Source: Luteibacter sp. 9135 (GTDB lineage Bacteria > Pseudomonadota > Gammaproteobacteria > Xanthomonadales > Rhodanobacteraceae). From it: a stretch of DNA of 64,000 nucleotides. The stretch covers positions 2,039,501 through 2,103,500 of the forward strand of contig NZ_JQNB01000001.1 in the NCBI RefSeq assembly GCF_000745005.1, written 5' to 3'. The notes under the pieces are model-generated. The model was not told the origin of the DNA. It saw only the letters and a list, made by a program, of their open reading frames with translations, and made no database searches. The position numbers and the translations under genes are program-made. Below are positions 39,637 through 48,127 of this stretch, in pieces (within the stretch, counting starts at the first letter, position 1; each line of letters starts with the position of its first letter).

Positions 39637-39678
39637 TGCGCGTTTACCGCGCACGAAACGCATCGGAGACAGTACATC

Positions 39679-40035
39679 ATGGCGCGCATCGCGGGTGTCA
39701 ATTTGCCGGTCCAGAAGCATGTCTGGGTCGGCCTGCAGAGCATTTTCGGAATCGGCCGTTCGCGGGCGAAGCAGGTTTGTGTGGATGCCGGCGTGGTTCC
39801 GACCACTCCCATCAAGTCGCTCAGCGAAGGCGAAGTGGAGAAAATCCGCGCCGAAATCGCTAAGTACACGGTCGAAGGCGACCTCCGCCGCGAAGTCGGC
39901 ATGGCGGTCAAGCGCCTTATGGACCTGGGTTGCTATCGTGGCCTGCGCCATCGTCGCGGCCTGCCGGTGCGCGGCCAGCGCACGCGTACCAACGCCCGTA
40001 CCCGCAAGGGTCCGCGTCGTCCGATCAAGAAGTAA
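39679..40035 (+). CDS. rpsM: 30S ribosomal protein S13
   Basis: Contacts P-site tRNA and the subunit interface. 118 residues: [34 protein letters not shown], then the C-terminal [32 protein letters not shown]. First gene of the alpha operon. GGAG precedes ATG. Confidence 0.98.
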   Translation: MARIAGVNLPVQKHVWVGLQSIFGIGRSRAKQVCVDAGVVPTTPIKSLSEGEVEKIRAEIAKYTVEGDLRREVGMAVKRLMDLGCYRGLRHRRGLPVRGQRTRTNARTRKGPRRPIKK

Positions 40036-40047
40036 CGGATACCGATT

Positions 40048-40434
40048 ATGGCTAAGCCGGTTAAAACCAAGAAGAAGATCAAGCGCGTCGTCACGGATGC
40101 CGTGGCCCACGTGCAGGCTTCTTTCAACAATACGATCGTCACGATCACCGATCGCCAGGGCAACGCCCTGTCGTGGGCGACTGCCGGTGGCGCGGGTTTC
40201 CGCGGTTCCCGTAAGTCCACCCCGTTCGCTGCCCAGGTTGCCGCCGAAAAGGCTGGCCGCGCTGCAGGCGACTACGGTGTGAAGACGGTTGAAGTTCGCA
40301 TCAAGGGCCCCGGCCCGGGCCGTGAGTCGGCCGTGCGTTCACTGAATGCGTTGGGCTACAAAGTGCTCAACATTATCGATGTCACGCCGATTCCGCATAA
40401 CGGCTGCCGTCCCCCCAAGAAGCGTCGCGTCTAA
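40048..40434 (+). CDS. rpsK: 30S ribosomal protein S11
   Basis: Platform protein near the E site mRNA. 128 residues: [57 protein letters not shown] and the C-terminal [18 protein letters not shown]. Confidence 0.98.
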   Translation: MAKPVKTKKKIKRVVTDAVAHVQASFNNTIVTITDRQGNALSWATAGGAGFRGSRKSTPFAAQVAAEKAGRAAGDYGVKTVEVRIKGPGPGRESAVRSLNALGYKVLNIIDVTPIPHNGCRPPKKRRV

Positions 40435-40445
40435 GGAGCATACCC

Positions 40446-41072
40446 ATGGCCCGTTATCGTGGAGCTACCTGCAAACTTGCGCGTCGTGAAGGTGTCGACC
40501 TCGGTCTGAAGAGCCCGGCTCGCGCGCTCGATTCCAAGTGCAAGCTCGAAACCAAGCCCGGTCAGCATGGCGCCAACAAGCGCGCCCGTCTTTCCGATTA
40601 CGCAGTGCAGCTGCGTGAGAAACAGAAGGTCAAGCGCATCTACGGTGTGCTCGAGCGTCAGTTCAGCAACTACTACACCAAGGCTTCGACCCAGAAGGGC
40701 AATACGGGTGAAAACCTGCTGCGCCTGCTGGAAAGCCGTCTCGACAACGTCGTGTTCCGCATGGGTTTCGCGGTTACCCGCGCCCAGGCTCGTCAGCTGG
40801 TGGCCCATAAGGCTGTCACGGTCAATGGCAAGAAGGTCAATGTGCCTTCCTACCACGTCCGTCCGGGCGACGAAGTCTCGCTGACCGAAAAGGCCCGCAC
40901 GCAGTTGCGCGTCCAGGAAGCAGCGACGGTTTTCGACACGATGGATCTTCGTCCGTCGTGGGTCGAGGTCGACAGCAAGAAGTTCGCAGGCACGTTCAAG
41001 GCTGTGCCGGATCGCGGTGATCTGCCGGCCGATATCAACGAAGCCCTGATCGTCGAGCTTTACTCGAAGTAA
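40446..41072 (+). CDS. rpsD: 30S ribosomal protein S4
   Basis: 16S rRNA assembly initiator; in E. coli it also represses the alpha operon. 208 residues: [23 protein letters not shown], the [19 protein letters not shown] region, and the S4 RNA-binding domain [46 protein letters not shown] precedes ATG. Confidence 0.98.
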   Translation: MARYRGATCKLARREGVDLGLKSPARALDSKCKLETKPGQHGANKRARLSDYAVQLREKQKVKRIYGVLERQFSNYYTKASTQKGNTGENLLRLLESRLDNVVFRMGFAVTRAQARQLVAHKAVTVNGKKVNVPSYHVRPGDEVSLTEKARTQLRVQEAATVFDTMDLRPSWVEVDSKKFAGTFKAVPDRGDLPADINEALIVELYSK

Positions 41073-41090
41073 TCTTCACCGGAGCCTTGC

Positions 41091-42089
41091 ATGGCAGTTT
41101 CGTCAACTAGTGTGCTGCGGCCTCGTGGCCTCAGCGTCGAGCAGCTCGGCGCCAACCGCGCCAAGGTGGTGGTCGAGCCGCTCGAGCGTGGCTTTGGTCA
41201 CACCCTGGGCAACGCGCTGCGTCGCGTGCTGCTCTCTTCGATCCCGGGTAGCGCGATCGTCGAGGTCGAAATCGACGGCGTGCTGCACGAGTACACCACT
41301 CTGGAAGGCCTGCAGGAGGACGTGATCGAAGTCCTGCTGAACCTCAAGGATGTCGCCATTCGTCAGCACAGCGGTGACGAAGTCACCCTGACGCTTTCGA
41401 AGAAGGGCAAGGGCGTGGTCACGGCAGGCGATATCGCCGTCGACCACTCCGTTGAAATCGTCAACCCGGACCATGTGATCTGCCACCTCACCAAGGATGT
41501 GGCCCTGAACATGCGCCTGAAGGTTCGTCGTGGCGTCGGCTACCAGCCGGCCAGCGCGCGCCAGCATCCGGATGACGAGACGCGGCCGATCGGCCGTCTG
41601 CAGCTCGACGCGTCGTTCGCGCCGGTCCTGCGCGTGGCTTACGAAGTGGACGCCGCTCGTGTCGAGCAGCGCACCAACCTCGACAAGCTCGTGCTCGACA
41701 TCGAGACGAACGGCACGATCGGTGCTGAAGACGCTGTCCGCAAGGCGGCTGAAATCATCAACGACCAGCTGTCGGTGTTCGGCGATTTCTCGCGCCGCGA
41801 GAGCGATTCGACCAAGGCGGAGAAGGGCGGGTTCGATCCGCTGCTGCTGCGTCCGATCGACGATCTCGAACTGACGGTCCGTTCCGCGAACTGCCTCAAG
41901 GCCGAAAGCATCTACTACATCGGCGATCTGGTCCAGAAGACCGAAGTCGAGCTGTTGAAGACGCCGAACCTTGGCAAGAAGTCGCTGACGGAAATCAAGG
42001 ATGTCCTGGGCGGGCGTGGTCTCGCACTGGGCATGAAGCTCGAAAACTGGCCGCCGCCGGGTCTTTCTCACGGCATGCAGCTGGGTTGA
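41091..42089 (+). CDS. rpoA: DNA-directed RNA polymerase subunit alpha
   Basis: Assembly scaffold of RNA polymerase and contact for UP elements and activators. 332 residues: N-terminal domain with [27 protein letters not shown], linker near 235-250, C-terminal domain with [53 protein letters not shown] before ATG. Confidence 0.99.
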   Translation: MAVSSTSVLRPRGLSVEQLGANRAKVVVEPLERGFGHTLGNALRRVLLSSIPGSAIVEVEIDGVLHEYTTLEGLQEDVIEVLLNLKDVAIRQHSGDEVTLTLSKKGKGVVTAGDIAVDHSVEIVNPDHVICHLTKDVALNMRLKVRRGVGYQPASARQHPDDETRPIGRLQLDASFAPVLRVAYEVDAARVEQRTNLDKLVLDIETNGTIGAEDAVRKAAEIINDQLSVFGDFSRRESDSTKAEKGGFDPLLLRPIDDLELTVRSANCLKAESIYYIGDLVQKTEVELLKTPNLGKKSLTEIKDVLGGRGLALGMKLENWPPPGLSHGMQLG

Positions 42090-42096
42090 TTCACAC

Positions 42097-42129
42097 GGGG
42101 CGATCGCTTTTCGATCGCCCCGTTCCTTT
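42097..42129 (+). terminator. Hairpin after rpoA, possible terminator or attenuator
   Basis: GGGGCGATCG (42097-42106), loop CTTTT, CGATCGCCCC (42112-42121), followed by GTTCCTTT. A perfect 10-bp stem; the loose T-run suggests partial termination before rplQ. The remaining gap to 42298 holds a minor GAGGC/GCCTC hairpin (42204-42222). Confidence 0.65.
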
Positions 42130-42298
42130 GCGCCATCCGGTGGATGCCCCGTGCACTTCCATCGTGAATCGACAGCGGTCCATAGAGGCCGCCCTCTTAT
42201 AACGAGGCGTACTGACAGCCTCGCATCAGCGGGTAACCGCGGAACGTCGGTCCATCCCGGCCGGCTTTTCATAACAACAGACTTAGAGAGTACACGTC

Positions 42299-42685
42299 AT
42301 GCGTCACCAGAAATCCGGTCGCAAGCTCAATCGCACGAGCAGCCATCGCGAAGCCATGTTCAAGAACATGGCCTCGTCGCTGATCAAGCATGAGCTTATC
42401 CGTACCACGCTGCCCAAGGCCAAGGAACTCCGTCGCGTTGCCGAGCCGCTCATCACGCTCGCCAAGACCGATGGCGTCGCCAACCGTCGCCTCGCCTTCG
42501 CGCGTCTGCGCGACAAGGTTGCCGTGGGCAAGCTGTTCGTCGAACTCGGCCCCCGTTACCGCGAGCGTCCCGGTGGTTACCTGCGTATCCTCAAGTGCGG
42601 CTTCCGCCCGGGCGACAACGCCCCGATGGCGTATGTCGAACTGGTGGACCGCCCGACCGCCGGCGAAGCCGTCGACGCCGAGTAA
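42299..42685 (+). CDS. rplQ: 50S ribosomal protein L17
   Basis: Tunnel-exit protein. 128 residues: [52 protein letters not shown], and the end [27 protein letters not shown]. Last gene of the alpha operon, separated from rpoA by a 209-base gap with a strong hairpin. Confidence 0.98.
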   Translation: MRHQKSGRKLNRTSSHREAMFKNMASSLIKHELIRTTLPKAKELRRVAEPLITLAKTDGVANRRLAFARLRDKVAVGKLFVELGPRYRERPGGYLRILKCGFRPGDNAPMAYVELVDRPTAGEAVDAE

Positions 42686-42705
42686 GCGCCAAGGTTGTCC
42701 CAAAG

Positions 42706-42739
42706 AACCCCGGCCGGGTGACCTGCCGGGGTTTTTTTT
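42706..42739 (+). terminator. Rho-independent terminator of the alpha operon
   Basis: AACCCCGGC (42706-42714) pairs with GCCGGGGTT (42725-42733), then a T-run to 42739. Ends the 33-kb translation block. Confidence 0.93.
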
Positions 42740-42842
42740 ATGCAAGTGATTGAATTACGGTTACAAACGAAACTTCACGTGCTTGCTGACAAATGCATGC
42801 ACATCGGGTTAACGTGGTTGTCCTGACACCTATCCGTTACCC

Positions 42843-43343
42843 ATGGCTCTCTCCTCCCTGACGTTTCGTTCGCGCTACCTGCTGGCCTTCCTCGTCTGCG
42901 TCGGCCTGATGGCCTTCGCCTTGTATTCGCAATACGTGATGCATCTGGATCCGTGCCCGCTGTGTATTTTCCAGCGCATCGCGGTGTGCATCATGGGCCT
43001 GTTCTTCCTGTTGGGTGGCCTGCACGCGCCGGCGACGCGACGCGGCCGATTCACGTATGCGGGCCTCATCACCCTGGGTGGTCTGTGGGGCATTGCCACG
43101 GCGGGTCGTCATCTGTGGCTGCAATCGCTGCCTGCCGACCAGGTTCCCGCCTGCGGCCCCGGCCTGGGTTACCTGTTCGACGCCTTCCCCTTCATGAAGA
43201 TGCTGAAGCTGGCCTTCACCGGCTCCGGGGAGTGCGCGAAGATCGAACCCATCCTCGGGCTGCCCATGCCGGCCTGGACCCTGCTCTGGTTCATTGCCCT
43301 GATCGTCTGGGCGCTTGTCGCTCTCCGTCGCACCGTTCGCTGA
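42843..43343 (+). CDS. dsbB: Disulfide bond formation protein B
   Basis: Inner-membrane protein that reoxidises periplasmic DsbA and passes electrons to quinone. 166 residues with four predicted helices. First cysteine pair in the periplasmic loop LDPCPLCIFQR (CxxC), second pair in the loop bearing VPACGPG and SGECAKI. Both pairs needed for catalysis are present. Its gene stands alone after the alpha operon terminator. Confidence 0.93.
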   Translation: MALSSLTFRSRYLLAFLVCVGLMAFALYSQYVMHLDPCPLCIFQRIAVCIMGLFFLLGGLHAPATRRGRFTYAGLITLGGLWGIATAGRHLWLQSLPADQVPACGPGLGYLFDAFPFMKMLKLAFTGSGECAKIEPILGLPMPAWTLLWFIALIVWALVALRRTVR

Positions 43344-43388
43344 TTTCTCCTGCGCCGCTCCAGGCGCCATTACGAAGGCACCACCGTC

Positions 43389-44762
43389 ATGCAGCACTCC
43401 CTCAAAGCCGTAGTTCCCTCGTCCGCCGACTGGACGCCGGGTTCGTGGCGTTCGAGGACCGCCCTCCAGCAGCCGACGTATGAAGACGCGGCGGAGCTCA
43501 ACCACGCCTTGACCCAGCTCGGCGAATTGCCGCCGCTGGTCACCTCGTGGGAAGTCCTCACCCTGAAGCAGCGCATTGCCGAAGCGCAGGATGGCGAGCG
43601 ATTCCTTCTGCAGGGCGGCGATTGCGCCGAAAGCTTCGCGGACTGCAACAGCCCGATCATTTCCAATCGGCTGAAGGTGCTGCTGCAGATGAGCCTGGTG
43701 CTGGTGCACGGCATGAAGAAGCCCGTGCTGCGCGTCGGTCGCTTTGCCGGCCAGTACGCCAAGCCGCGCTCCGCCGATGCCGAAACGCGTGACGGCATGA
43801 CCCTGCCGGCCTTCCGCGGCGACCTGGTCAACAGCCCCGAGTTCACGCCGGCCGCGCGTCGCGCCGATCCGCAGCGACTCATCAAGGCCCATGCCCGCTC
43901 CGCGATGACGATGAACTTCGTCCGCGCGCTGATCGACGGCGGTTTTGCCGACCTGCACCACCCCGAGTATTGGGACCTGGCCTGGGTGGACCACTCGCCG
44001 CTGGCCGCCGAGTACAAGCGCATGGTCGCCACCATCGGCGACTCGCTGCGCTTCATGGAGACCCTGGCCGGCCAGTCGATCTCCAGCTATTCGCGGGTGG
44101 ATTTCTACACCTCGCACGAAGCGCTCCTGCTGCACTACGAGGAAGCGCTGACCCGCCAGGTGCCGCGCCAGGACGGCTGGTTCAACCTGTCCACGCACTA
44201 CCCGTGGATCGGCATGCGCACGGCGGCGCTGGACGGCGCGCACACGGAGTACTTCCGCGGTATCCGCAACCCGATCGCTGTGAAGGTCGGTCCGACCGTG
44301 CAGCCGGACGAACTGCTGCGCCTGATCGACGTGCTCAACCCCAATGAGGAGCCGGGTCGCCTGACCCTGATCCATCGCATGGGCAACGACAAGATCGCCA
44401 CGCAGCTGCAGCCTCTGCTTGAGGCGGTCAAGCGGGAAGGTCGCCGCGTGCTCTGGGTCGCCGATCCGATGCACGGCAACACCGAGAGCACCAGCAACGG
44501 CTACAAGACGCGGCGCTTCACCAACATCGCGGGCGAGCTGGACCAGGCGTTCGACATCCATGCCGCGGCCGGCACCCGCCTCGGTGGCGTGCACCTGGAG
44601 CTGACCGGCGAGAACGTCACCGAGTGCCTCGGCGGTGCCCGTGGCCTGGTGGAGACGGACCTGGACCGCGCGTACAAGTCGATGGTCGATCCCCGGCTCA
44701 ACTACGAGCAGTCACTGGAACTGGCGATGCTGATCGTGAAGAAGTCGGGCGGCATGGCCTGA
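43389..44762 (+). CDS. Class II 3-deoxy-7-phosphoheptulonate (DAHP) synthase
   Basis: Condenses phosphoenolpyruvate and erythrose 4-phosphate, the first shikimate-pathway step. 457 residues with plant/Mycobacterium-type (type II) features: TPGSWR near the start, LLQGGDCAESF (metal-binding Cys), GRFAGQYAKPRS, STHYPWIGMRTAALDGAHTEYFRGIRNPIAVKVGP, LWVADPMHGNTE and HLELTGENVTECLGG. Type I enzymes are unrelated in sequence. Feedback inhibitors cannot be inferred. Confidence 0.93.
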   Translation: MQHSLKAVVPSSADWTPGSWRSRTALQQPTYEDAAELNHALTQLGELPPLVTSWEVLTLKQRIAEAQDGERFLLQGGDCAESFADCNSPIISNRLKVLLQMSLVLVHGMKKPVLRVGRFAGQYAKPRSADAETRDGMTLPAFRGDLVNSPEFTPAARRADPQRLIKAHARSAMTMNFVRALIDGGFADLHHPEYWDLAWVDHSPLAAEYKRMVATIGDSLRFMETLAGQSISSYSRVDFYTSHEALLLHYEEALTRQVPRQDGWFNLSTHYPWIGMRTAALDGAHTEYFRGIRNPIAVKVGPTVQPDELLRLIDVLNPNEEPGRLTLIHRMGNDKIATQLQPLLEAVKREGRRVLWVADPMHGNTESTSNGYKTRRFTNIAGELDQAFDIHAAAGTRLGGVHLELTGENVTECLGGARGLVETDLDRAYKSMVDPRLNYEQSLELAMLIVKKSGGMA

Positions 44763-44925
44763 GCGTTCCGCCAGGCCCTGTGCCTGTGCCTGGGCCAGGA
44801 AGGTGTCCGGCGGCTGAATTTGCCGTCGGTGCCTTATTCCTCGTGCGGATGGTTTTGCTAGGCTTGGGCCACCATGGCGTCGGGCATGCGTCCCGTCAGG
44901 TGCGCACCCGCATCGAGGAGGCACG

Positions 44926-45564
44926 ATGATCCAGGACGACAGGTTGCGGTCCAGCCGCTTCGCATCCGCAGCATACCGATGGGGCGCCATTGCTACGCTG
45001 ATTTCAGCGCTTGCCCTGCCTGCGGCGTGCGCGGCACATCCGGCCCGGGAGACCTCACGCATGAGCAGTTCCGCTACTCACGATTCCATGCCACCTAGCC
45101 AGATCACGGCCACACAGGCGCTCAACGGAGTCATGGCCCTGATCCGATCGCATAAGACCGTGACGGAACTGACGCCGGAATCCATGGGTCAGGCCCTTGG
45201 GGTACCTGTAACGCGCGTAAGCGCCGACCACTATGGTTACGCACAGCGACTTCCCGGCGACTGGTCGTTCAGCGTGCAACGCCAGCTGGTGCCCTCGATC
45301 GGTCCACGGGTGGACCTCGCGTTCTCGCCCGTCGATGAGGCTGAGCCATCGCCGCAGGGCATCTGCTCGCCAGACTTCGCTCATTTCACCGCAGAGCTGG
45401 AGCAACTGGGTTTCACCCGCCAGACCTCGCGCGGCGAGCATGGTCGATGGAACTTCGATGCGTTTGATCGCCCCGGCCAGCATGTCGAGGTCTATCCGCT
45501 GGTCCAGCCTGGCGATGGCCCGGGTAAGGACCTTACGTGTATCAAGATGGTCTTGATTCGCTGA
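44926..45564 (+). CDS. Predicted periplasmic immunity protein (X-Tfi-like) for the downstream effector
   Basis: I do not recognise a named family. The 212-residue product starts with an Arg-containing n-region and a hydrophobic stretch AIATLISALALPAACAA, a signal peptide whose Cys35 could be a lipidation site, although Pro at -3 is atypical. The mature part begins with Ser/Thr-rich sequence, then mixed alpha/beta, with two more cysteines (GICSPDF and LTCIKM). It ends ten bases before the effector gene, whose ribosome-binding site overlaps its stop. In Xanthomonadales, T4SS immunity genes usually sit directly upstream of the effector and are exported lipoproteins. Role inferred from context. 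Confidence 0.65.
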   Translation: MIQDDRLRSSRFASAAYRWGAIATLISALALPAACAAHPARETSRMSSSATHDSMPPSQITATQALNGVMALIRSHKTVTELTPESMGQALGVPVTRVSADHYGYAQRLPGDWSFSVQRQLVPSIGPRVDLAFSPVDEAEPSPQGICSPDFAHFTAELEQLGFTRQTSRGEHGRWNFDAFDRPGQHVEVYPLVQPGDGPGKDLTCIKMVLIR

Positions 45565-45574
45565 GGCAACCGTC

Positions 45575-47014
45575 ATGCCCCTGAGCGCCAATGCCACCGC
45601 CGTCGTCGATGCCTTCGGCCATCAGCCGGGCGTCACTCCCGATCAGTTGAATAACCTGCGTCAGACCATCAATGCCTCGCCGGCGCTCGTCGACGAGGTG
45701 AACCGGGCGGTCGCGGCAGGGCATCTGCAGCGCATCGTTCCGCTGAACAATCCGAACGCCGGTGGCGAATATGCGCCCGGTGCGCATGAGATGCGCCTTC
45801 CGCTTCATTCACTCACTACGCCCCCCGGTGGCCGGTTCGATGCGGGTGAGCCGACGTTCGTTCTCGGTCACGAATTGCAGCATGGCTTCAACGCGGCGGA
45901 TACCGCCCGTGCTCGCGCGAAGTTCGATACCGACCTGCAGGCCGTCGCGCAGTCGCCAAACAATGTTCACGATTACACCCGGCCGATCGGCGACCTCATC
46001 GCGGCTAACCGTCGTGACGAGGCGCGTGCGCAGATTTCAGGCTGGAACGCCACGGTCAGCGCTGCGCGCGAGGATGCCCGCATCAACCATGCACCCGCGC
46101 CCACCCTGCAGGATATCTACAACCGAAATCCCGGCCGCATGGGCGATTTCATCAAGGTCGACAACACACACATGCCGCCGACCTACGCGATGCGTTCCAA
46201 TCTCGCGGTCAAGCCCGATCTTTCGATGGCCTCCACGCCGGGAAACATCGAAGGGCAGGGCAAAAATTACTTCGACAAGGGCGCGACACTCGGGCACAAC
46301 GGCAATTCCACCTATGCCAACTACTACGGTGCGGTCGCGGTTGGGCGTGCGGTGGAATTCGAACGCTATTACGGCCAGGCCATGGCGCCCGCCGGTCACG
46401 CGCCGGCCACCATGGCGGTCAACCTGAAGTCGCTGCATCTCGATCCGCGCATCATGGCCGAGAACGGCATCAACCTCGGGAGTAACCACCAGGCCATGCC
46501 TTATTCGGATAGGAGTACCGCCCCGCCTACGGCCCGCCACTTCCGTCAAAGCGACACCACGCACACGTATGTGCCGATCGTGCAAGGTGCGGCGCCCTCG
46601 CCGCGGCTAGACCATCCCGATCATCCGGACCATGCCCTGTACATGCAGTCGCGCGATGCTGTGCATCGGCTCGACGCACAGCAGGGGCGCGTACCGGACG
46701 TGCAGAGCGATCAGTTCGCTGCGTCCGCAGCAGTCGCCGCACGTGCAAACGGCATGACGCGTGTGGACCATGTGGCGCTGAGCGACGATGCCTCGCGAGC
46801 CTACGCGGTGCAAGGCGCACTGAACTCCCCACATAAGCAGGTAGCGGAAATGCAGACGGTGCAGGCGGTCAACGCGCCAATCGAGCAAAGCAGTCGTGAC
46901 TGGGCGAACATGGCGCAGCAGCAGGCCGTCGAACGACCCACACCCCCAGCCCAGACGCAGGCGCCGCCATTATTGGCCGAACCGCAGCGCGACGTGATGC
47001 GCCAACCTCAGTGA
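45575..47014 (+). CDS. Predicted antibacterial T4SS effector (X-Tfe) with metallopeptidase-like head and XVIPCD tail
   Basis: 479 residues. The N-terminal half has FVLGHELQHGFN, an HExxH zinc motif (His99, Glu100, His103), with Glu149 in NRRDEARAQISGWN as a plausible third ligand; it resembles toxin-type metallopeptidases. Residues about 340-449 show the pattern of the Xanthomonadales VirD4-interacting domain: LDHPDHPDHALYMQ, LDAQQGRVPD, RVDHVALSDDASRAYAVQG and the end IEQSSRDW, followed by a Gln/Pro-rich tail. Such proteins are recruited by the VirD4 coupling protein and injected into rival bacteria. No signal peptide, as expected. GAGG is eight bases before ATG. Target unknown; the T4SS genes lie outside the window. 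Confidence 0.8.
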   Translation: MPLSANATAVVDAFGHQPGVTPDQLNNLRQTINASPALVDEVNRAVAAGHLQRIVPLNNPNAGGEYAPGAHEMRLPLHSLTTPPGGRFDAGEPTFVLGHELQHGFNAADTARARAKFDTDLQAVAQSPNNVHDYTRPIGDLIAANRRDEARAQISGWNATVSAAREDARINHAPAPTLQDIYNRNPGRMGDFIKVDNTHMPPTYAMRSNLAVKPDLSMASTPGNIEGQGKNYFDKGATLGHNGNSTYANYYGAVAVGRAVEFERYYGQAMAPAGHAPATMAVNLKSLHLDPRIMAENGINLGSNHQAMPYSDRSTAPPTARHFRQSDTTHTYVPIVQGAAPSPRLDHPDHPDHALYMQSRDAVHRLDAQQGRVPDVQSDQFAASAAVAARANGMTRVDHVALSDDASRAYAVQGALNSPHKQVAEMQTVQAVNAPIEQSSRDWANMAQQQAVERPTPPAQTQAPPLLAEPQRDVMRQPQ

Positions 47015-47021
47015 TCGTGGT

Positions 47022-48092
47022 TCAGCCAGCCACGGCATGCCGGGCCAATGCCCACGCCACGTGTTCGCGCACGATGGGTGATGGATCGTCCGCGCGTGCG
47101 CGGAGTGCGGCGACGATCTCGTCGGAGGTGGGGGCGTTGCCGAGGCCCACGGCCAGGTTGCGCAGCCAGCCTTCGTAACCCGTGCGGCGGATCGCCATGC
47201 CCTCGGTGCGGGAAAGGAAGTCCGCTTCGCTCCAGGCGAACAGGTCGATCAGGCGCGGGCCGTCCAGGCTATGCCTTGGAGCGAAGTCGGGCTCGGTGGC
47301 TTCCTGCGCGAACTTGTTCCATGGGCAGATCAGTTGGCAGTCGTCGCAGCCGAAGATGCGGTTGCCGATCGGCGCGCGTAGCGCCTCGGGAATGCTGCCC
47401 TTGAGCTCGATGGTCAGGTAGGAAATGCATTTGCGTGCATCCAGCCGGTAGGGCGCGACGATCGCCTGCGTCGGGCAGATGTCGATGCAACGCCGGCAGC
47501 TGCCACAGTGCGCGCTGGCCGGTTGATCGACGGGCAGGGGCAGGTCGGTGTACAGCTCGCCGAGGAAGAAATACGAGCCCGCGCGCTTGTTGATCAGTAC
47601 CGTGTGCTTGCCGATCCAGCCGAGGCCGGCGTTGCGGGCCAGGGCCTTTTCGAGCACGGGAGCGGAGTCCACGTAAGCGCGGTAACCGAAGTCGCCGATG
47701 TGCTCGCCGATCCGTGCCGCCAGCTTCTGCAGTCGGTTGCGCATCACCTTGTGGTAATCGCGGCCGAGCGCATAGCGTGCGACGTAGGCTTTTTCCCCGT
47801 CCTCGATCACGTCCCAGGCATTGGACGTGCCGGGCGGTATGTAATCCATCCGTACCGAGACCACCCGCAGCGTTCCCGGCTCCAGTTCGGCCGGACGGCT
47901 GCGCCGCGTGCCGTGGCGCGCCATGTAATCCATTTCGCCGTGGTGGCCGTCGTCCAGCCAGCGCTGCAGGTAGGCCTCGTCGTTACCCAGGTCGGTACCG
48001 GCGATACCGACGTCCGCGAATCCGAGCTCGCGCGCCCAACGCTTGATGTCGTCGGCGAGGGCGGCGTAGTCGGTGTCGGCGGGTGCGGGCAT
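47022..48092 (-). CDS. queG: Epoxyqueuosine reductase QueG
   Basis: Last step of queuosine synthesis in tRNA wobble position 34; cobalamin-dependent, with two 4Fe-4S clusters. 356 residues: N-terminal AGTDLGNDEAYLQRWLDDGHHGEMDYMARH, the catalytic core (SAPVLEKALARNAGLGWIGKHTVLI), clusters CGSCRRCIDICPTQAI and CDDCQLICPWNKFA, then a short HEAT-like end. Divergent from nnr, as in many proteobacteria. Confidence 0.96.
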   Translation of the reverse strand: MPAPADTDYAALADDIKRWARELGFADVGIAGTDLGNDEAYLQRWLDDGHHGEMDYMARHGTRRSRPAELEPGTLRVVSVRMDYIPPGTSNAWDVIEDGEKAYVARYALGRDYHKVMRNRLQKLAARIGEHIGDFGYRAYVDSAPVLEKALARNAGLGWIGKHTVLINKRAGSYFFLGELYTDLPLPVDQPASAHCGSCRRCIDICPTQAIVAPYRLDARKCISYLTIELKGSIPEALRAPIGNRIFGCDDCQLICPWNKFAQEATEPDFAPRHSLDGPRLIDLFAWSEADFLSRTEGMAIRRTGYEGWLRNLAVGLGNAPTSDEIVAALRARADDPSPIVREHVAWALARHAVAG

Positions 48093-48115
48093 GCGTGCAT
48101 TCTACTTGCCCCTCC

Positions 48116-48121
48116 TATAAT
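48116..48121 (+). promoter_or_regulatory. -10 element of nnr, giving a leaderless mRNA
   Basis: A consensus TATAAT ends seven bases before ATG 48128, so the expected transcription start is at or within one or two bases of the start codon. No -35 of quality and no ribosome-binding site. Confidence 0.6.
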
Positions 48122-48127
48122 CCTCCG

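Noticed and set aside
42204..42222. GAGGC/GCCTC hairpin before rplQ as a third copy of the str/S10 leader element
   Set aside because: Only five pairs, different loop, and no outer CGAA/TTCG stem.
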